The notes under the pieces: model-generated
What the model was told of the DNA's origin: nothing
What the model saw: only the letters and a program-made list of their open reading frames with translations
Database searches by the model: none
Part shown: one piece after another, positions 42,436-53,400 of the stretch
Position numbering within the stretch: position 1 is the stretch's first letter
Layout: each line of letters opens with the position of its first letter
DNA from: Flavobacteriales bacterium
GTDB lineage: Bacteria > Bacteroidota > Bacteroidia > Flavobacteriales_F > PHOS-HE28
Assembly (NCBI GenBank): GCA_030584065.1
Contig: CP129489.1
Coordinates: 1,140,640 to 1,204,639, forward strand
Length of the DNA: 64,000 bases
Reading direction: 5' to 3'
Made by a program: the position numbers and the translations under genes

Positions 42436-43407
42436 TCAGCGCTTCCGCGTGCCCTGCGAGGCGCAGTGCTCCTGCGCCAACCGGTCCACTTCGGGGATAT
42501 CCGCAAGTGCCCTCGCCAAGCTGAGGTCGTCGCAGGCCTTGGCACGGTCGCCCCTCCGGAGACGCAGGATTGCGCGAGTGCGCAGCGCATAGGGGTTGCT
42601 GGGGTAATTGCGCAGGCTGCGCTCAACGGTGGTCCACGCTTCATCGTCGCGCTCCAGCTTGGCCAATGCATACGCCTTGTGGCTCAAGGCCACCGGCTCG
42701 TCCGCATCGTAGCCCAAGGCCCGCTCCGTAATGGGCAATGCATCCTCGAATCGGCCCAGCATGTTCAATTCATGCGCCCTATTGGTCCAGTTGCCCAGGT
42801 CGGAGGGATCCATCTCGCACAGGCGCTCAAGCACCCGGAGCGCCTCCTCGTGCCGGCCCTCAACGTCATAGAGCTGCGCGAGGGTGCGCATAGCGGTCAC
42901 CTCCTCCAGCCCGCCGGCCCATGCAGCGGCCAGGTCCTCGATCGCAGCGGCGAACTGCTTGCGCTCCGCTCTCGCCTCGCCGCGCAGGTTGTGCGCCCTG
43001 GCCTTGGCCCGTGCGTCCCGGGCGAAGAGGATTGCCCGCGTGCCATGGAACTCGGCCCGATCCGAATCATTCACGCGCAATGCATATGCGCCACGCTGGT
43101 AATGCGCCTCTCCGGCGGTGCTATCGAGCCGGAGAGCCTTGTCGATATCCTCCACGAAACGGTCGTTGCGCTTGAGAGCGGAATAGGCGCGCGCCCTGGA
43201 GAGCAGGGTCCGAACGGATGTTTCCTTGCGGACCGCTTCGTCGAAAACGACCAGCGCCCGCTGGGGCTTGTCGGCGTCGAGAAGCGAATCGCCGCGCACC
43301 AGCAGGAGCTGTACGCTCTGGGCCCCTCCGTAGCCCGGCAGCAGCCACAGCAAGGCTGCGAACAATCCGCACATCATCGCCCCGCCAAGGCCGGCTTCCC
43401 TTTTCAT
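42436..43407 (-). CDS. exported TPR-repeat protein
   Basis: A 323-residue periplasmic protein. The signal segment (MMCGLFAALLWLLPGYGGAQS) is followed by about seven or eight TPR units, for example ALVVFDEAVRKETSVRTLLS, EAHYQRGAYALRVND and NPYALRTRAILRLRRGDRAK. TPR scaffolds mediate protein contacts; no partner is visible. ATG 43407 is supported by a perfect promoter box only 8 bp upstream, so the message has a very short leader. It stands just downstream of the giant coiled-coil gene, whose stop lies 50 bp before it on the same strand, but is transcribed from its own promoter. Confidence 0.8.
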   Translation of the reverse strand: MKREAGLGGAMMCGLFAALLWLLPGYGGAQSVQLLLVRGDSLLDADKPQRALVVFDEAVRKETSVRTLLSRARAYSALKRNDRFVEDIDKALRLDSTAGEAHYQRGAYALRVNDSDRAEFHGTRAILFARDARAKARAHNLRGEARAERKQFAAAIEDLAAAWAGGLEEVTAMRTLAQLYDVEGRHEEALRVLERLCEMDPSDLGNWTNRAHELNMLGRFEDALPITERALGYDADEPVALSHKAYALAKLERDDEAWTTVERSLRNYPSNPYALRTRAILRLRRGDRAKACDDLSLARALADIPEVDRLAQEHCASQGTRKR

Positions 43408-43415
43408 GCTGGCTC

Positions 43416-43423
43416 CAAAGGTA
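43416..43423 (-). promoter_or_regulatory. promoter -7 box (TACCTTTG) for the TPR gene
   Basis: A perfect TAnnTTTG on the minus strand, 8 bp before ATG 43407. No TTG lies at the proper -33 distance. Confidence 0.5.
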
Positions 43424-43457
43424 ACCGCGCGGCAAGACGGGGCCGAACCTGTCCTTG

Positions 43458-46400
43458 TCAAGGCTGCGCCAGGATGGAGGGCCCGAATCGCTCCAGGAGC
43501 AGCAACCCATCGCGTACCGGGATGCGCTTGCCGTTGAGGTAGGCGGTGACGAAGGCGTCCTTCACCCCCCGCGCAACAGCTTCGTCCTTGCGCTTGCGGG
43601 CCGACTCGTTATCCGGGTAGCGGCCGGTGGTGTACCGCACCTTCGCGGTCTCCGTCAGCTCGCTGTTGAGCGGCGTGATGTTGAACAAGCGATCGAGCGC
43701 GACGGGTTTGCTGTATACCCCCACCTGCACGGTGAAGAAGAGGCCCTTGATGGACTCCACCTGCGCGGCGGGCGCAGCACCGGGCACAGCATAATAGGCC
43801 CCAGCCTCGGCAGCGGGCGCAAAGCGGCCGATGAGCTCCTCCGCGGTGGCGGGATACTTGGAAAGGATGGTTGCAGCATCTGGCTCAGCGGCCGCAACAA
43901 TGGGCTGAACGGGGCGCTGAATGACCGCGGCCTGCGGAGGCTGCACCTGGGCAGGATCCGCCCGGCGGGGCTCCGGCTCCTCGGATGCGCGCGCTTGCGC
44001 CGTGGCGGCGTTAGGCGGCGCTGCGGCGGCGCGCATGGCTTCACCAAGGGGCACCCGTACGCCGTCCTTGTACGCGACGACAAATGCATCGCGGTATCCG
44101 CGTTCGCGAACGAGGTCCTTGGCGGCGGCGGCCCCATCGAAGCCCGTGAAGAGGCCAGCCGTGTAGCGCACGAGCCCGTTGCCGACCGACTCGCCCATCA
44201 CCGGGCTCATATCGGAGAAGGCCTCCTGCGGCACCGGCTTCCGGAAGGCGCCGATCTGCACCTTGAAGACGATTCCAGCAGGGAGCTCAGCATCGATCGG
44301 GATGGGTGCTTCCCGGCGCACGGGAGCCGGCTGTATCAGGAAGATGTCCTCCGCGAGCTCATCGGGCATCCGGAAGGGCAGCTCGGCCGTGGCGGTCGAT
44401 CGCGTCGCGGCAAGGGACGCCCGGTCATCGGCTCGCCCGGCGGCCCGTTCCGCGATAGCGGTTGTGTCCGCTGCCGCAACGCGGTCGGCGGAGGTCCTGT
44501 CGGGCTGCTGCACCACGCGCTCCGGGGCCACGGGGCGCTGCATGCGCAGGTCGCCCGCCGGCCGCTGGGGAGCTGCCTCGTTGCGCGACTCGGCCAGCAG
44601 GGGCTCCGTGCGCCGAACGCGCTGCTCGATCGCCATCAGTTCGCTGCTGCGCTGCGGCGGCATGCCCTGGAGCATCACCCCGGCCTGGCTCTCGTTGATG
44701 CCGGCAGCACCGCGCAGCCGTGAAGCGATGGTCTCCAGCGAATCGGCCTTCTGCTCCAAGGCAGCGGCCCGGAGATCCAGCTTGGCAGCCCGGTCGACCG
44801 CCTCGGTGGCGGTGAGCCGTCCGTCTCGTGCCTCCTGCTCGGCGGCGCGCGCCTGATTGCGGAGCACACCGGCCACATCGCGGTTGCTGCGAGCGGATAG
44901 CGAGGCGGCATCCGCGGCTTCATACTGTTCGAGTGCCCGCGCTTTGGCTTGGAAGTAGCGGCTGGCATCACCTTCCATCAGCACCATCTCCTGCTCCTCC
45001 GGCGTGAGGTAGTAGAACTTGACCAACCGCTCTCGCAAGGCTTTCGCGACCAGGGTCTCATCGCGCAGGCGCTCCAGCTCCTGCACCTGATCCACCAAGC
45101 GGTCCTTGGTTGACCGCAGCGAATCGGATAGCGCACGCTCACGCATGGCCAAGCGCTCGAGACGCTCCCGGTCGCGCTTGCGGGCCCCGGCAGCGCTGTC
45201 TGCGAACGCCGTGGCGCGGTCGGCGGCTTCCACGGAGCGCCGGTCCGCATCGACGGCTTCGCCCCTGGTGCGATCCACGCGGATGCTGAGCAGGTCAGTG
45301 TCCAATTCGGCGTCCTTGGCCGGAGCGGACAGAACGACCGGCTCGCTGGCGAGGTATCGCTCATACAGCTGCGCAGGCACCCGGGCCTCCGGCGTCAGCC
45401 TGCGTTCGGCCTGCTCAATCGCATCCTGAGCGCTGGCGGCTGGTGAAGACGGCGCCTTGTCCGCAGGGGTCGCGGCCTGGTCGGCGTTGCGGAAGTTGCC
45501 GGATCGGTCAGGCTCCTGTTCCTGGCCACCGCCTTCCCCACCGGGCGCTTCGCTGCGGGCCACCGCGCTATCCGTGCGCGCTGCACCATCGGGTGCCGGC
45601 GCATCCGGTTGAGCTCGCTGAGCCGCCCCCCCCTCGCCCCTCGCAACGGCCGATTGCGCCTCCAGCTGAACCCCGTCGGCTTGGCGCTCGCTTGATTCGG
45701 ATGGGCGCGCCGGCTCGTTTCCCGTGGCCAATACCATGGAAGGCGAGGCAGGTTCCTGGATGCCGAGCACGCGGGCTGCCACCTCTTCATAGGTCAGGCG
45801 CTCGCCCCGCTGATGGTCAGCGCCGGCCAGGTAGTTCTGTACCGTGATGGCCTTGTCCATGGCCAGCAGGGCCGCGAGCTCATCCCTGTATGCGCGCCGG
45901 TAGAGGCTGTCGCGCTGCACGATATCCTCGCTGCGGTCGGCGCGCTTGCGCAGCTGCTGGGCCGATTCGTACTGCTGGCGCGCTTCGATACCAAGCTCCT
46001 TGGCCATCTGGAGCAGGGGTTCATCCATCGGCAGCCCCCGGCCCGCCGCGGTCCCCTCCACCCGCTTCAGGCTGTCGTTGGCGGTCTTCCACTCCTCACG
46101 CATGAGGAAAGCGCTGCGCTGGCCCAGGTCGGTTCGGATGATGTAGCGTTCATCGATGAGCGCATCGGTCTTGCGGCGGAGCCGGTCGCTTTCCTTGCCC
46201 AGCGGCATGCCCGCCAGCAGGCCCTCCATGGAGTCAATGCGGCTGGTCAGATCCTCCATCCGGGCCAGGTCGGCATCGCGGAACGCAATCGCCTCGCTCA
46301 CTCCTTTGGCTGCGGAGCGATGCTCCACCTTGCTCGCGTAGACGTTGCGCGCATATCGGTCGATGACGATGAACCGATCGGAGGCCGATGCCCGCTGCAC

Positions 46401-49400
46401 GGGAGCGCTTTCGACCGTCGCCACGACGGGCGGCTGTTGCGGTCCGGCGCTCATGTCCCCGGAAGCGGCAATTTCCTGCTGCCGCTGGGCCAGCGCCTGT
46501 TCGCCAAGGGTCTGATGAGCCTCGCGGAGGCGACGCAGGCGATCCACCCGGGGCAGCACGGTCTCCGCTTGCTGGGGCGAGAGCTGCAGCACGGCTACCT
46601 GTCGTTGCATCTCGGCCCGCAGGCTGTCCGCAAGCATGGACTCCACACCGTTGATCGCATCGGCACGGGCATCGGCATCGGCAAGGCGCGCGGCCCGGTC
46701 CAAATCAGCGGAATAGGCGGGGTACACCAGGGCGATGACCTCCTGATCCGATGCGGAGCCGCTGAAAGCAATCGCCGGCTTGCTCAGATCGACCTCTCCC
46801 ACCGCCTCGAGGGCATCGGCAGTGAGGGTATCCCGCTCGGCCGCGTCCCTAGCGCGGTCGATGGCCAGGATGCGCTCATCGACGGCGCGCATGCGCGCTT
46901 GCAGGCTGTCCTTCCGCAGCCGACTGCGCTCCGCCTGTTCCAGTTGAGCGAGTTCCGCCCGTTCGTTCTCGAGCACGAACCGCTCCTTCTCCTCATCCGG
47001 GGCGGCCGCGTTCACCCGCTGCTCAGCAACCATGGTACGGCCTTGACCCGCTGCTTCGATACGGCCTGCAGCCTGCTCGGGAATGCCCGCACGCTCCTGC
47101 TCCACCCGTGCGGCCGGTTGCGCAACCGCTTGGTCGAATTGCGCGGCCGTCCGAACCTCCGGAGACACCTCCTCCCGTCCGCCGGACATCGGCGCCTGAG
47201 CCACCTCCGCCCGCTCCGTGGTGCGCACCCCCACGGCGGGTGCTTGGATGGCTATCGGGCGTGCATCGGCCTGCTGCGGGGACGGCTCGTCGCCGCTCTC
47301 CATGGCGCGCGTAACGCTGCGGGCACCGCCGATCGCCTGTGCTGCGGAGGCGAGGTCCCAGTCGAAGCTGCGGGCCTCCATTCGCTCGGCCTCAACGGCC
47401 AGCTGGGCATCGTAACGCTCATCTATGGCCAGCGCATTGAGGCGCTGATCGGTGCCGGAGATGCGAAGGCCGAGCTCCTGCGCCTGATCGGCACTGAGTT
47501 CGGTGCCGGCGCCGCGGTCCGTGACCTGGGCGAGGTGCCGTGTAAGGGAGGCCTGCCCGCGCAGCACAGCCGTCTGGCGCTCTGCGGCCGTGGCCTTGTT
47601 CACCGCGGCTTCCGTCTCCTTGCGCTGGTAGGCCAGCTGCTGCTCCAGCTCGGTGATCTCGCGAACGATCTCGTCCTTGCGGCTGCGGGCGCGCGTTTCG
47701 TCGCGCTCGCGCTTCAAGCGGGCGATGCGGTCGGCCAGCTCGCCCTCCTCCTCCCGCTTTGACCGCGCGATGCCCATCAGGCGCGATGCATCCTTCTCCT
47801 GCTCGGCCAGCGCCCTGCGGGCCTGCTCCACCGGATCGCTCGCGGCATCGGGCTTGCTCTTCTCGTCGAGGCGCTGCCGAAGGGTGCGCAAGTGACCCAG
47901 GGCAGCCTCATCCTGCCGGGCAGCAAGGGTCGCTGAAAGGTCATCGGCCAGCTTGGCCGCCGCCAAGGACTTCTGCCGGGTATTCATGGCCATGGTGCTG
48001 AGCGATTGCCCGGCATTGAATGCTGCCCGCGCGCGCAATGTGGCTTCTCGCGAGCGCTGGCGCTCACGGGCCGCCTCCGTCATCCGCTCATTGCGCGCCC
48101 CCTCGTCCAAGCCCGCGCCTGTGGCCGCCTTCACGAGCCGATCGGCCTGTTCTGCGGCCCGCTCCGCCTCGTTGGCCGCATCCACCGACAAGGCGAAGGC
48201 CTCGGCCGCCTGCGCTTCCTGGTCGAGCGCCTCCGCTTCCAGCTCCTTGGCGTCCTCCTTGGCCAGCCGCTGGGCCGCAGCCTGGTCGATGTCGCCCGTG
48301 AAGCCGGCGCGGGTCATGATGTCACGGGCCGGCTCCTGGGCAGTTTCGGCCTCGGCCACGAGCGGCTCGCGGCTGCTGACGTCGAGCCGGGCGCGCCGCT
48401 TGATCTCCTCCAGCGAGAGGGCCACCAGATCATCGTTGAGCGGCTCATCGAAGTAGTTGCGGATCGTCAGCTGCTCAAGGTCGCCCTTCCGGTCAAGGAC
48501 GAGTTCCTGGCGATAGGCGCGCGGCCCGTCCGTCTTGGGTACTTCCACGATGCCGCCATGCGTCTTGCCGGATGGGCCGCATTCCACGCGGTAGCGGTAC
48601 TTGCCGGCGCGCGGAACGCTCAGCACATAGCTGCCGTTGATGTCCGTTACGGCCTCAGCTACGCGCTCTTGGGTGAGTGCGTCCTCCACAGTGATGCTCG
48701 CCTTGCGGTCCTGAGGGTCGATGGTGCTGGCGAAGGTGCCCTTGAAGACGCTGATGACCACCGGCAGCTGGGCCGTGGACACGCGGTAAACATGGAGCAT
48801 GCCCTGCTTGCTGTTGCGTCCGCTGGCGAAGCAGGCCTCCTTCTGCTCCCCGTCAACGATGTAGAAGATGTCATCGTCGGGCGTGCTCACCGCGAAGTCG
48901 AGGTTCTCGGGCCTTCCGAAGGCATCGAGCCCCCGGTCGTAGCTGGCGCGGAACACATCGTACCCCCCCATGCTGTTATGGCCTTTGCTGCTGAAGTAGA
49001 AGGTCTTCCCGTTCGGATGCATGAAGGGGAAGTCCTCATCCTGGTCGGTGTTGATGTATCCGGCCAGTTTCACAGGCGTGGCGAAGGTGCCGTCAGGAAG
49101 GAGCTCGGTGCGGTAGATGTCGCGGCCCGTGGCGCCATCCTTGCCATAGCTGCTGAAATAGATGGGGCCCGGCCGTTCGGGCAGGTAGATTACGGAGCGC
49201 TCCTTGCGCTTCTTGTCCAGCGAGGACTTCAGCTCCTCCGGGAGCACCACGATCTTGCCTCCGATATCGGCCAGGTCATAGAACCGGAAGAAGTCGGCAT
49301 CGGCCACCTCCACCTTGCTGCGCACGGTGATCTCCTTGAGGCTGCTGAGCAGGCGTTCGCCATTGCGGCATTGCTTCTGAAGGGCCTCCACGGGCCATGC

Positions 49401-49784
49401 CGCGATGGCCTTCTTCTCGGCGGTGCCGAGGAAGCGCTGGTAGGCAACTTGGGCCTCCTTGAACCGGTAGTTGAGGTGGTAGGCCCGCCCCAGCCAGTAC
49501 CAGGCCATGGGGTCGGTACCAGGCGCCTCGGTGGCGAACTTCAGGTGGCCTACGGCCTGCTCCTTGTCAGCGCTGCCGTGCAGCAGGCATGCGCCGAAGC
49601 GGAAGTTGAGGTCGCGGTCGGACGGCCGCAGGCTGACGAGCTGGGAATAATGCGGCATGGCCTCGGCGAACCGCTGCTCGGCGAAGAGCTGGTCGGCCTT
49701 GGCACGCAGCTGCTGGTCGCCGCCCTGGCCAAGGGCCAGGAGCGGGAGGAGCAAGCCGGTAAATATGCCCGTGGAACGGGTCAT
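43458..49784 (-). CDS. giant TPR-PD40-CarboxypepD_reg-like coiled-coil envelope protein with two SPOR-like domains
   Basis: A 2,108-residue exported protein. The signal peptide (STGIFTGLLLPLLALGQ) is followed by TPRs at about 22-160, a PD40/WD40-like propeller near 215-345 (IYFSSYGKDGATGRDIY, GKTFYFSSKGHNSMGGYDVF), and a CarboxypepD_reg-like domain at about 355-430. This order resembles PorE, a T9SS-associated protein that ends in an OmpA domain. Here OmpA is missing. Instead about 1,350 residues (roughly 460-1,800) are Ala/Glu/Arg/Gln-rich coiled coil. Two SPOR-like domains follow, near 1,835-1,915 (FKVQIGAFRKPVPQEAF) and 2,012-2,108 (FTVQVGVYSKPVALDRLF). SPOR domains bind denuded peptidoglycan, so a wall-bound periplasmic filament or spacer is inferred. 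ATG 49784 gives a clean signal peptide. Confidence 0.75.
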   Translation of the reverse strand: MTRSTGIFTGLLLPLLALGQGGDQQLRAKADQLFAEQRFAEAMPHYSQLVSLRPSDRDLNFRFGACLLHGSADKEQAVGHLKFATEAPGTDPMAWYWLGRAYHLNYRFKEAQVAYQRFLGTAEKKAIAAWPVEALQKQCRNGERLLSSLKEITVRSKVEVADADFFRFYDLADIGGKIVVLPEELKSSLDKKRKERSVIYLPERPGPIYFSSYGKDGATGRDIYRTELLPDGTFATPVKLAGYINTDQDEDFPFMHPNGKTFYFSSKGHNSMGGYDVFRASYDRGLDAFGRPENLDFAVSTPDDDIFYIVDGEQKEACFASGRNSKQGMLHVYRVSTAQLPVVISVFKGTFASTIDPQDRKASITVEDALTQERVAEAVTDINGSYVLSVPRAGKYRYRVECGPSGKTHGGIVEVPKTDGPRAYRQELVLDRKGDLEQLTIRNYFDEPLNDDLVALSLEEIKRRARLDVSSREPLVAEAETAQEPARDIMTRAGFTGDIDQAAAQRLAKEDAKELEAEALDQEAQAAEAFALSVDAANEAERAAEQADRLVKAATGAGLDEGARNERMTEAARERQRSREATLRARAAFNAGQSLSTMAMNTRQKSLAAAKLADDLSATLAARQDEAALGHLRTLRQRLDEKSKPDAASDPVEQARRALAEQEKDASRLMGIARSKREEEGELADRIARLKRERDETRARSRKDEIVREITELEQQLAYQRKETEAAVNKATAAERQTAVLRGQASLTRHLAQVTDRGAGTELSADQAQELGLRISGTDQRLNALAIDERYDAQLAVEAERMEARSFDWDLASAAQAIGGARSVTRAMESGDEPSPQQADARPIAIQAPAVGVRTTERAEVAQAPMSGGREEVSPEVRTAAQFDQAVAQPAARVEQERAGIPEQAAGRIEAAGQGRTMVAEQRVNAAAPDEEKERFVLENERAELAQLEQAERSRLRKDSLQARMRAVDERILAIDRARDAAERDTLTADALEAVGEVDLSKPAIAFSGSASDQEVIALVYPAYSADLDRAARLADADARADAINGVESMLADSLRAEMQRQVAVLQLSPQQAETVLPRVDRLRRLREAHQTLGEQALAQRQQEIAASGDMSAGPQQPPVVATVESAPVQRASASDRFIVIDRYARNVYASKVEHRSAAKGVSEAIAFRDADLARMEDLTSRIDSMEGLLAGMPLGKESDRLRRKTDALIDERYIIRTDLGQRSAFLMREEWKTANDSLKRVEGTAAGRGLPMDEPLLQMAKELGIEARQQYESAQQLRKRADRSEDIVQRDSLYRRAYRDELAALLAMDKAITVQNYLAGADHQRGERLTYEEVAARVLGIQEPASPSMVLATGNEPARPSESSERQADGVQLEAQSAVARGEGGAAQRAQPDAPAPDGAARTDSAVARSEAPGGEGGGQEQEPDRSGNFRNADQAATPADKAPSSPAASAQDAIEQAERRLTPEARVPAQLYERYLASEPVVLSAPAKDAELDTDLLSIRVDRTRGEAVDADRRSVEAADRATAFADSAAGARKRDRERLERLAMRERALSDSLRSTKDRLVDQVQELERLRDETLVAKALRERLVKFYYLTPEEQEMVLMEGDASRYFQAKARALEQYEAADAASLSARSNRDVAGVLRNQARAAEQEARDGRLTATEAVDRAAKLDLRAAALEQKADSLETIASRLRGAAGINESQAGVMLQGMPPQRSSELMAIEQRVRRTEPLLAESRNEAAPQRPAGDLRMQRPVAPERVVQQPDRTSADRVAAADTTAIAERAAGRADDRASLAATRSTATAELPFRMPDELAEDIFLIQPAPVRREAPIPIDAELPAGIVFKVQIGAFRKPVPQEAFSDMSPVMGESVGNGLVRYTAGLFTGFDGAAAAKDLVRERGYRDAFVVAYKDGVRVPLGEAMRAAAAPPNAATAQARASEEPEPRRADPAQVQPPQAAVIQRPVQPIVAAAEPDAATILSKYPATAEELIGRFAPAAEAGAYYAVPGAAPAAQVESIKGLFFTVQVGVYSKPVALDRLFNITPLNSELTETAKVRYTTGRYPDNESARKRKDEAVARGVKDAFVTAYLNGKRIPVRDGLLLLERFGPSILAQP

Positions 49785-49828
49785 CGTCCGAGAGTGGGCG
49801 CTTGTACCGGGATACGGGCCGTGGGGTT

Positions 49829-50479
49829 TCACCGGGGTCTGCCGCTCCTGCCGGCGAGGCTAAGGCGATTCTCCTCGCCTCGCAGGAGCCGCCCGATGTT
49901 CTCACGGTGCGTGTAGAAGACCAGCACGCAGAGCACGATGGCGAACCCGACCTTGATGGGGCTGGGCTCGCGGAATACGACGGCCACCGCCAGGGGGAAC
50001 GCCGCGGCCGCCGCCAGCGAGCTGAGCGAGACGTACCGCGACAGCAGGAATACGACCGCGAAAACGGCCACGCAGATGCCTGCCGCGCCGGGATGCACGG
50101 CCAGCACACCTCCCAATGAGGTGGCCACGCCCTTACCACCTCTGAAGCCGGCCAGCACTGGATACAGGTGCCCGACCACCGCCGCTAGCACCAAGGCCAC
50201 CCGGAACCACATCCAAGGCGCGGTATCGGGCTGAAGGTCAGTGAGGTTGGGCAGCAGGCGTACCGGCAGGAAGCCCTTGAGCACGTCGATAAGCAGCACC
50301 GGGATGGCCGCCTGGGGGCCGAGTACGCGGAAGGTGTTGGTGGCGCCTGCGTTACGGCTCCCATGCTCACGCACGTCGACACCGAAGAGGGCCTTGCCCC
50401 ACCACACGCTGGTGGGCACGCTGCCGCAGAGGTAGGCGATGACCATCGCGAAGCTGCCGTACACCCAAGGGAAGTCCAT
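49829..50479 (-). CDS. plsY: glycerol-3-phosphate acyltransferase PlsY
   Basis: A 216-residue inner-membrane enzyme acylating glycerol 3-phosphate from acyl-phosphate, the first step of phospholipid synthesis. Family motifs are IAYLCGSVPTSVWWGKAL, VREHGSRNAGATNTFRVLG, LLIDVLKGFLPV, VGHLYPVLAGFRGGKGVATS and YTHRENIGRLLRGEENRL. Seven hydrophobic segments fit the known topology. It lies between the two very large envelope genes, 3 bp after the stop of the 1,493-residue gene and 44 bp before the giant gene, so lipid synthesis is transcribed with them. Confidence 0.96.
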   Translation of the reverse strand: MDFPWVYGSFAMVIAYLCGSVPTSVWWGKALFGVDVREHGSRNAGATNTFRVLGPQAAIPVLLIDVLKGFLPVRLLPNLTDLQPDTAPWMWFRVALVLAAVVGHLYPVLAGFRGGKGVATSLGGVLAVHPGAAGICVAVFAVVFLLSRYVSLSSLAAAAAFPLAVAVVFREPSPIKVGFAIVLCVLVFYTHRENIGRLLRGEENRLSLAGRSGRPR

Positions 50480-50482
50480 GGT

Positions 50483-53400
50483 TCAGAGCCCGAAGCGGTC
50501 GCGGAAGTCGTCCACCTTCTTCTTGTTGGTGAGGATGTACTGGTAGTCCGCCTCGTCCTTGCCGCCGGCGAGCTTCCGCTTGTCATCCTTCACCTCGGAG
50601 AGCATGGTGTTGAACTGCTGGTCGCTGCTGTAGGCGTAAAGGTAGTTCCGCGCGTACTGGAAGAAGTAGTAGGTCTGGTCGTCGAGTTGGAGGAAGATGG
50701 TCATGATGTCGCCGCTCCGCTTGCGCTCGATGTGGACCTTCCCCTTCACCATGCGGTAGACGGGCTTCTTCATGATGGTGGCGATGCCGATGGGGCCATC
50801 GCTGACCCAGCTCTGTTCCGGGCCATCCCAGCGAAGCTTGACGTCGCCCAGGACGATGGGCTTCACCAGCTCATCCGGCAGCTTCTTGATCTCGCCTTTG
50901 ATGCTGAGCTCGCTGATGAGCTTATCCGAGCGCTCCAGGCCGAGTACCTGGCGCATCATGCGCTCGTAGTAGGTCTTGCCGATGTCGAGGGCCTGCTGGT
51001 CGGGATAAGCAGTGATCTCTGCGGCCATGCGCTCCAAGGCGTTCTCGAGGAAGTGGAAGTCGGCCAGGAGCACGCCGTTGCCGAAGGCCTTCTGGCCGCT
51101 GGTCTCGTAGCGCATGGCGCCGACCTGCGACAGCTTCACGCGGCCGAGGTCGACCCCGAAGGCGATGGGACCATCGGCCATCACCACGCAAGGCTCCACA
51201 GCCAGGCTCACCAGGGCGCCAGGCAGGTCGCGCTGGCGGATCTTGTCCTTGTTGGAGATGACATACTCCTTGCGGCCCTTGTCGAAGAAGAGCAGGCCGC
51301 TGGCAGTGATGATGTTGCGGTCGTCCTTGCTCCGGGTGCGGCTGAGGAAGGTGCCGTAGGTGCTGAACGGATCCTCGTCGGTTAGGTGGATACCGGCGCC
51401 GATGCGCGCTCCCTGATCGTCGAAGAGGGTGTCGCCCACGGGGATGAAGACCTCCAACGGGTCGATGGGGCCGGTGAAGCGCATCCAGTTGCGCGCAAGG
51501 CCCTCGCAGCCGTGCTGGATGCGCGTGCTCCCGGAGAAGCTCAGCTCCTTCACGCTGGCGGTGAGGTGCACATCGCCGAAGAAGTCGAAGGCCGGGCTCA
51601 GCTGGAAGTCCTGCTCCTCGGCGATCCGGCCCACTGCGCGGGTCTGGAAGGCCGTGTCGACGCCGATGCTGAAGAGCTTGATGGGGAAGGCCTTCTTGTT
51701 CTCGTCCACATAATCGATGGTGCCGGTGGCGGAGTAGCTGCGCTTGGCCTTGATGGTGGCCGTGGCATCGTAGATGCGGTGGAAGCGGGTGACGAAGTTG
51801 GCCGTGATGACGGTGCGCTCGAGGGGATCCATGACAGCGTTCTTGCGGATGCGCACGCGCATGCTGTCCGGGGTGATCAGCGCGTCGGCCACCTGGATGT
51901 ACTGGACATCGTTGGCGGTGATCAGATGCTTCTTCAGGTCGTAGCGCGCCTTCGGGGCCATGAAGCTGAGGCTGTCCTGGTCGGGACGGATGCTGATGAA
52001 GTTGGAGCCCGAGAGCTGCAGGTCCTCCGCCCCTTCCGCTGCCGTGCGGTCGCTCTCCAGTTCGAGGTCGCCCTGGTCCATGTACCACTTGAAGCGGTCC
52101 ATGTAGCAGATGTACTGGTTCACGGGGAACTCCACCTTGGTCTCGCTGCCGTTGCTCACGAACTCGCCGACCCGCTCATCGAGCTTCACCGTGGCGTTCA
52201 CGTTGTCGGTCTTGAAGGCGATGCTGGCCGTATCCCCCTCGGTGAGGCGGAAGTCGGAGGTATCGGCATGCAACTGCATGGTCTGGAACTGGAACAGGTC
52301 CGATCGGAGGGTCGCATTTCGGAAATCGATGAGGCCTGCCCCGGTCATACCGGCTGGCGTGAGGTCGGTGCTTCCGTGGAGCAGGGCCTGGTCGTCGTAC
52401 AGCACCATGGGGCGCTTCAGCTTCTGCACGTGCAGCAGGTCCTTGGCGGGCTCCAGGCGCACGAACACGCCGCCTGCGCTGACGTGCGGCACCATGCTGG
52501 GCTTGGTGGCCGCGACGTTCTCCAAGGTGTCCGCTCGCCCAAGGGTGCTGTCAGGGGTGAAGATGAGCTGCTTGCTGCTCAAGCGGGTGGTGAGGTACCC
52601 GAGGTCGCCGTTGCCCTGCAGCCCCCTGCCGTTGAGCGCAATGGTGCTGGTGAACTGGGCCTTGCGGCCGTAGAGCGGCATGCCGGCCTCGCCGGTGGCG
52701 CGCACGAATCCGAGTGCATAGTCGGGCTGAAGGCGGATGGGCTCGCGGATATCCGGGAAGATGCCAGCGCTGACCAGCGTGCCGGTGAAGGTGAGGCCGG
52801 CATTGGTGAAGTTGTCCAGCGAATCGATCTGGAAGGGGTCGCTGCGGTAGTAGAAGCGGTCGCGGCCGTATGCTCCGCGCTGGATGCTGCGCTTGTCGTA
52901 GTACACATAGCTCTCCCGGGCGCTGTTGAACTTGGGGAATTCGGGGTACCGCTCCTGCTGCCGCCCGCTCTTGTTGCTGGGCGCATCGATCTCCAGGGTG
53001 CCGCTCACCTGCTCCAGCACGTTCTTCACCCGCACCAGGGTGTGCTCGCCCCGGTCGTTCGGCTCGAAGCTGGTGGCCATGAACGAGACGCTGTCCACAT
53101 TGATGAGGTCGATGGTGAAGGGGTCGTAGTGGAAGTAGTACTCCTTGCCGTAGTACTGCAGCCGTCCGGCCTTGATGCTTCCGCCGAAGGTGAAGTCGCG
53201 GTTCTTCTTGATGGTGATCGCTCTGCCCGAGGGATAGATCCGCACATCCTGGGAGTCGCTCATGAGGATGGTGCTCACCCCCTGCATGGTGAGGTCGTTG
53301 TTCAGCAGGTTCAGCGTGGCGTTCACCCCGTCGTCCACCGAGCTGTTGAACTGGATGGCATCGTAATCCTGCTTGCCCGCGCTGTTGAGGATGTGCTGGC

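Noticed and set aside
45813-47762. 649-codon open frame opposite the giant coiled-coil gene, and a similar one at 48006-49916
   Set aside because: The same antisense effect caused by GC-rich codons of the Ala/Glu/Arg coiled coil; no domain or start signal supports them.
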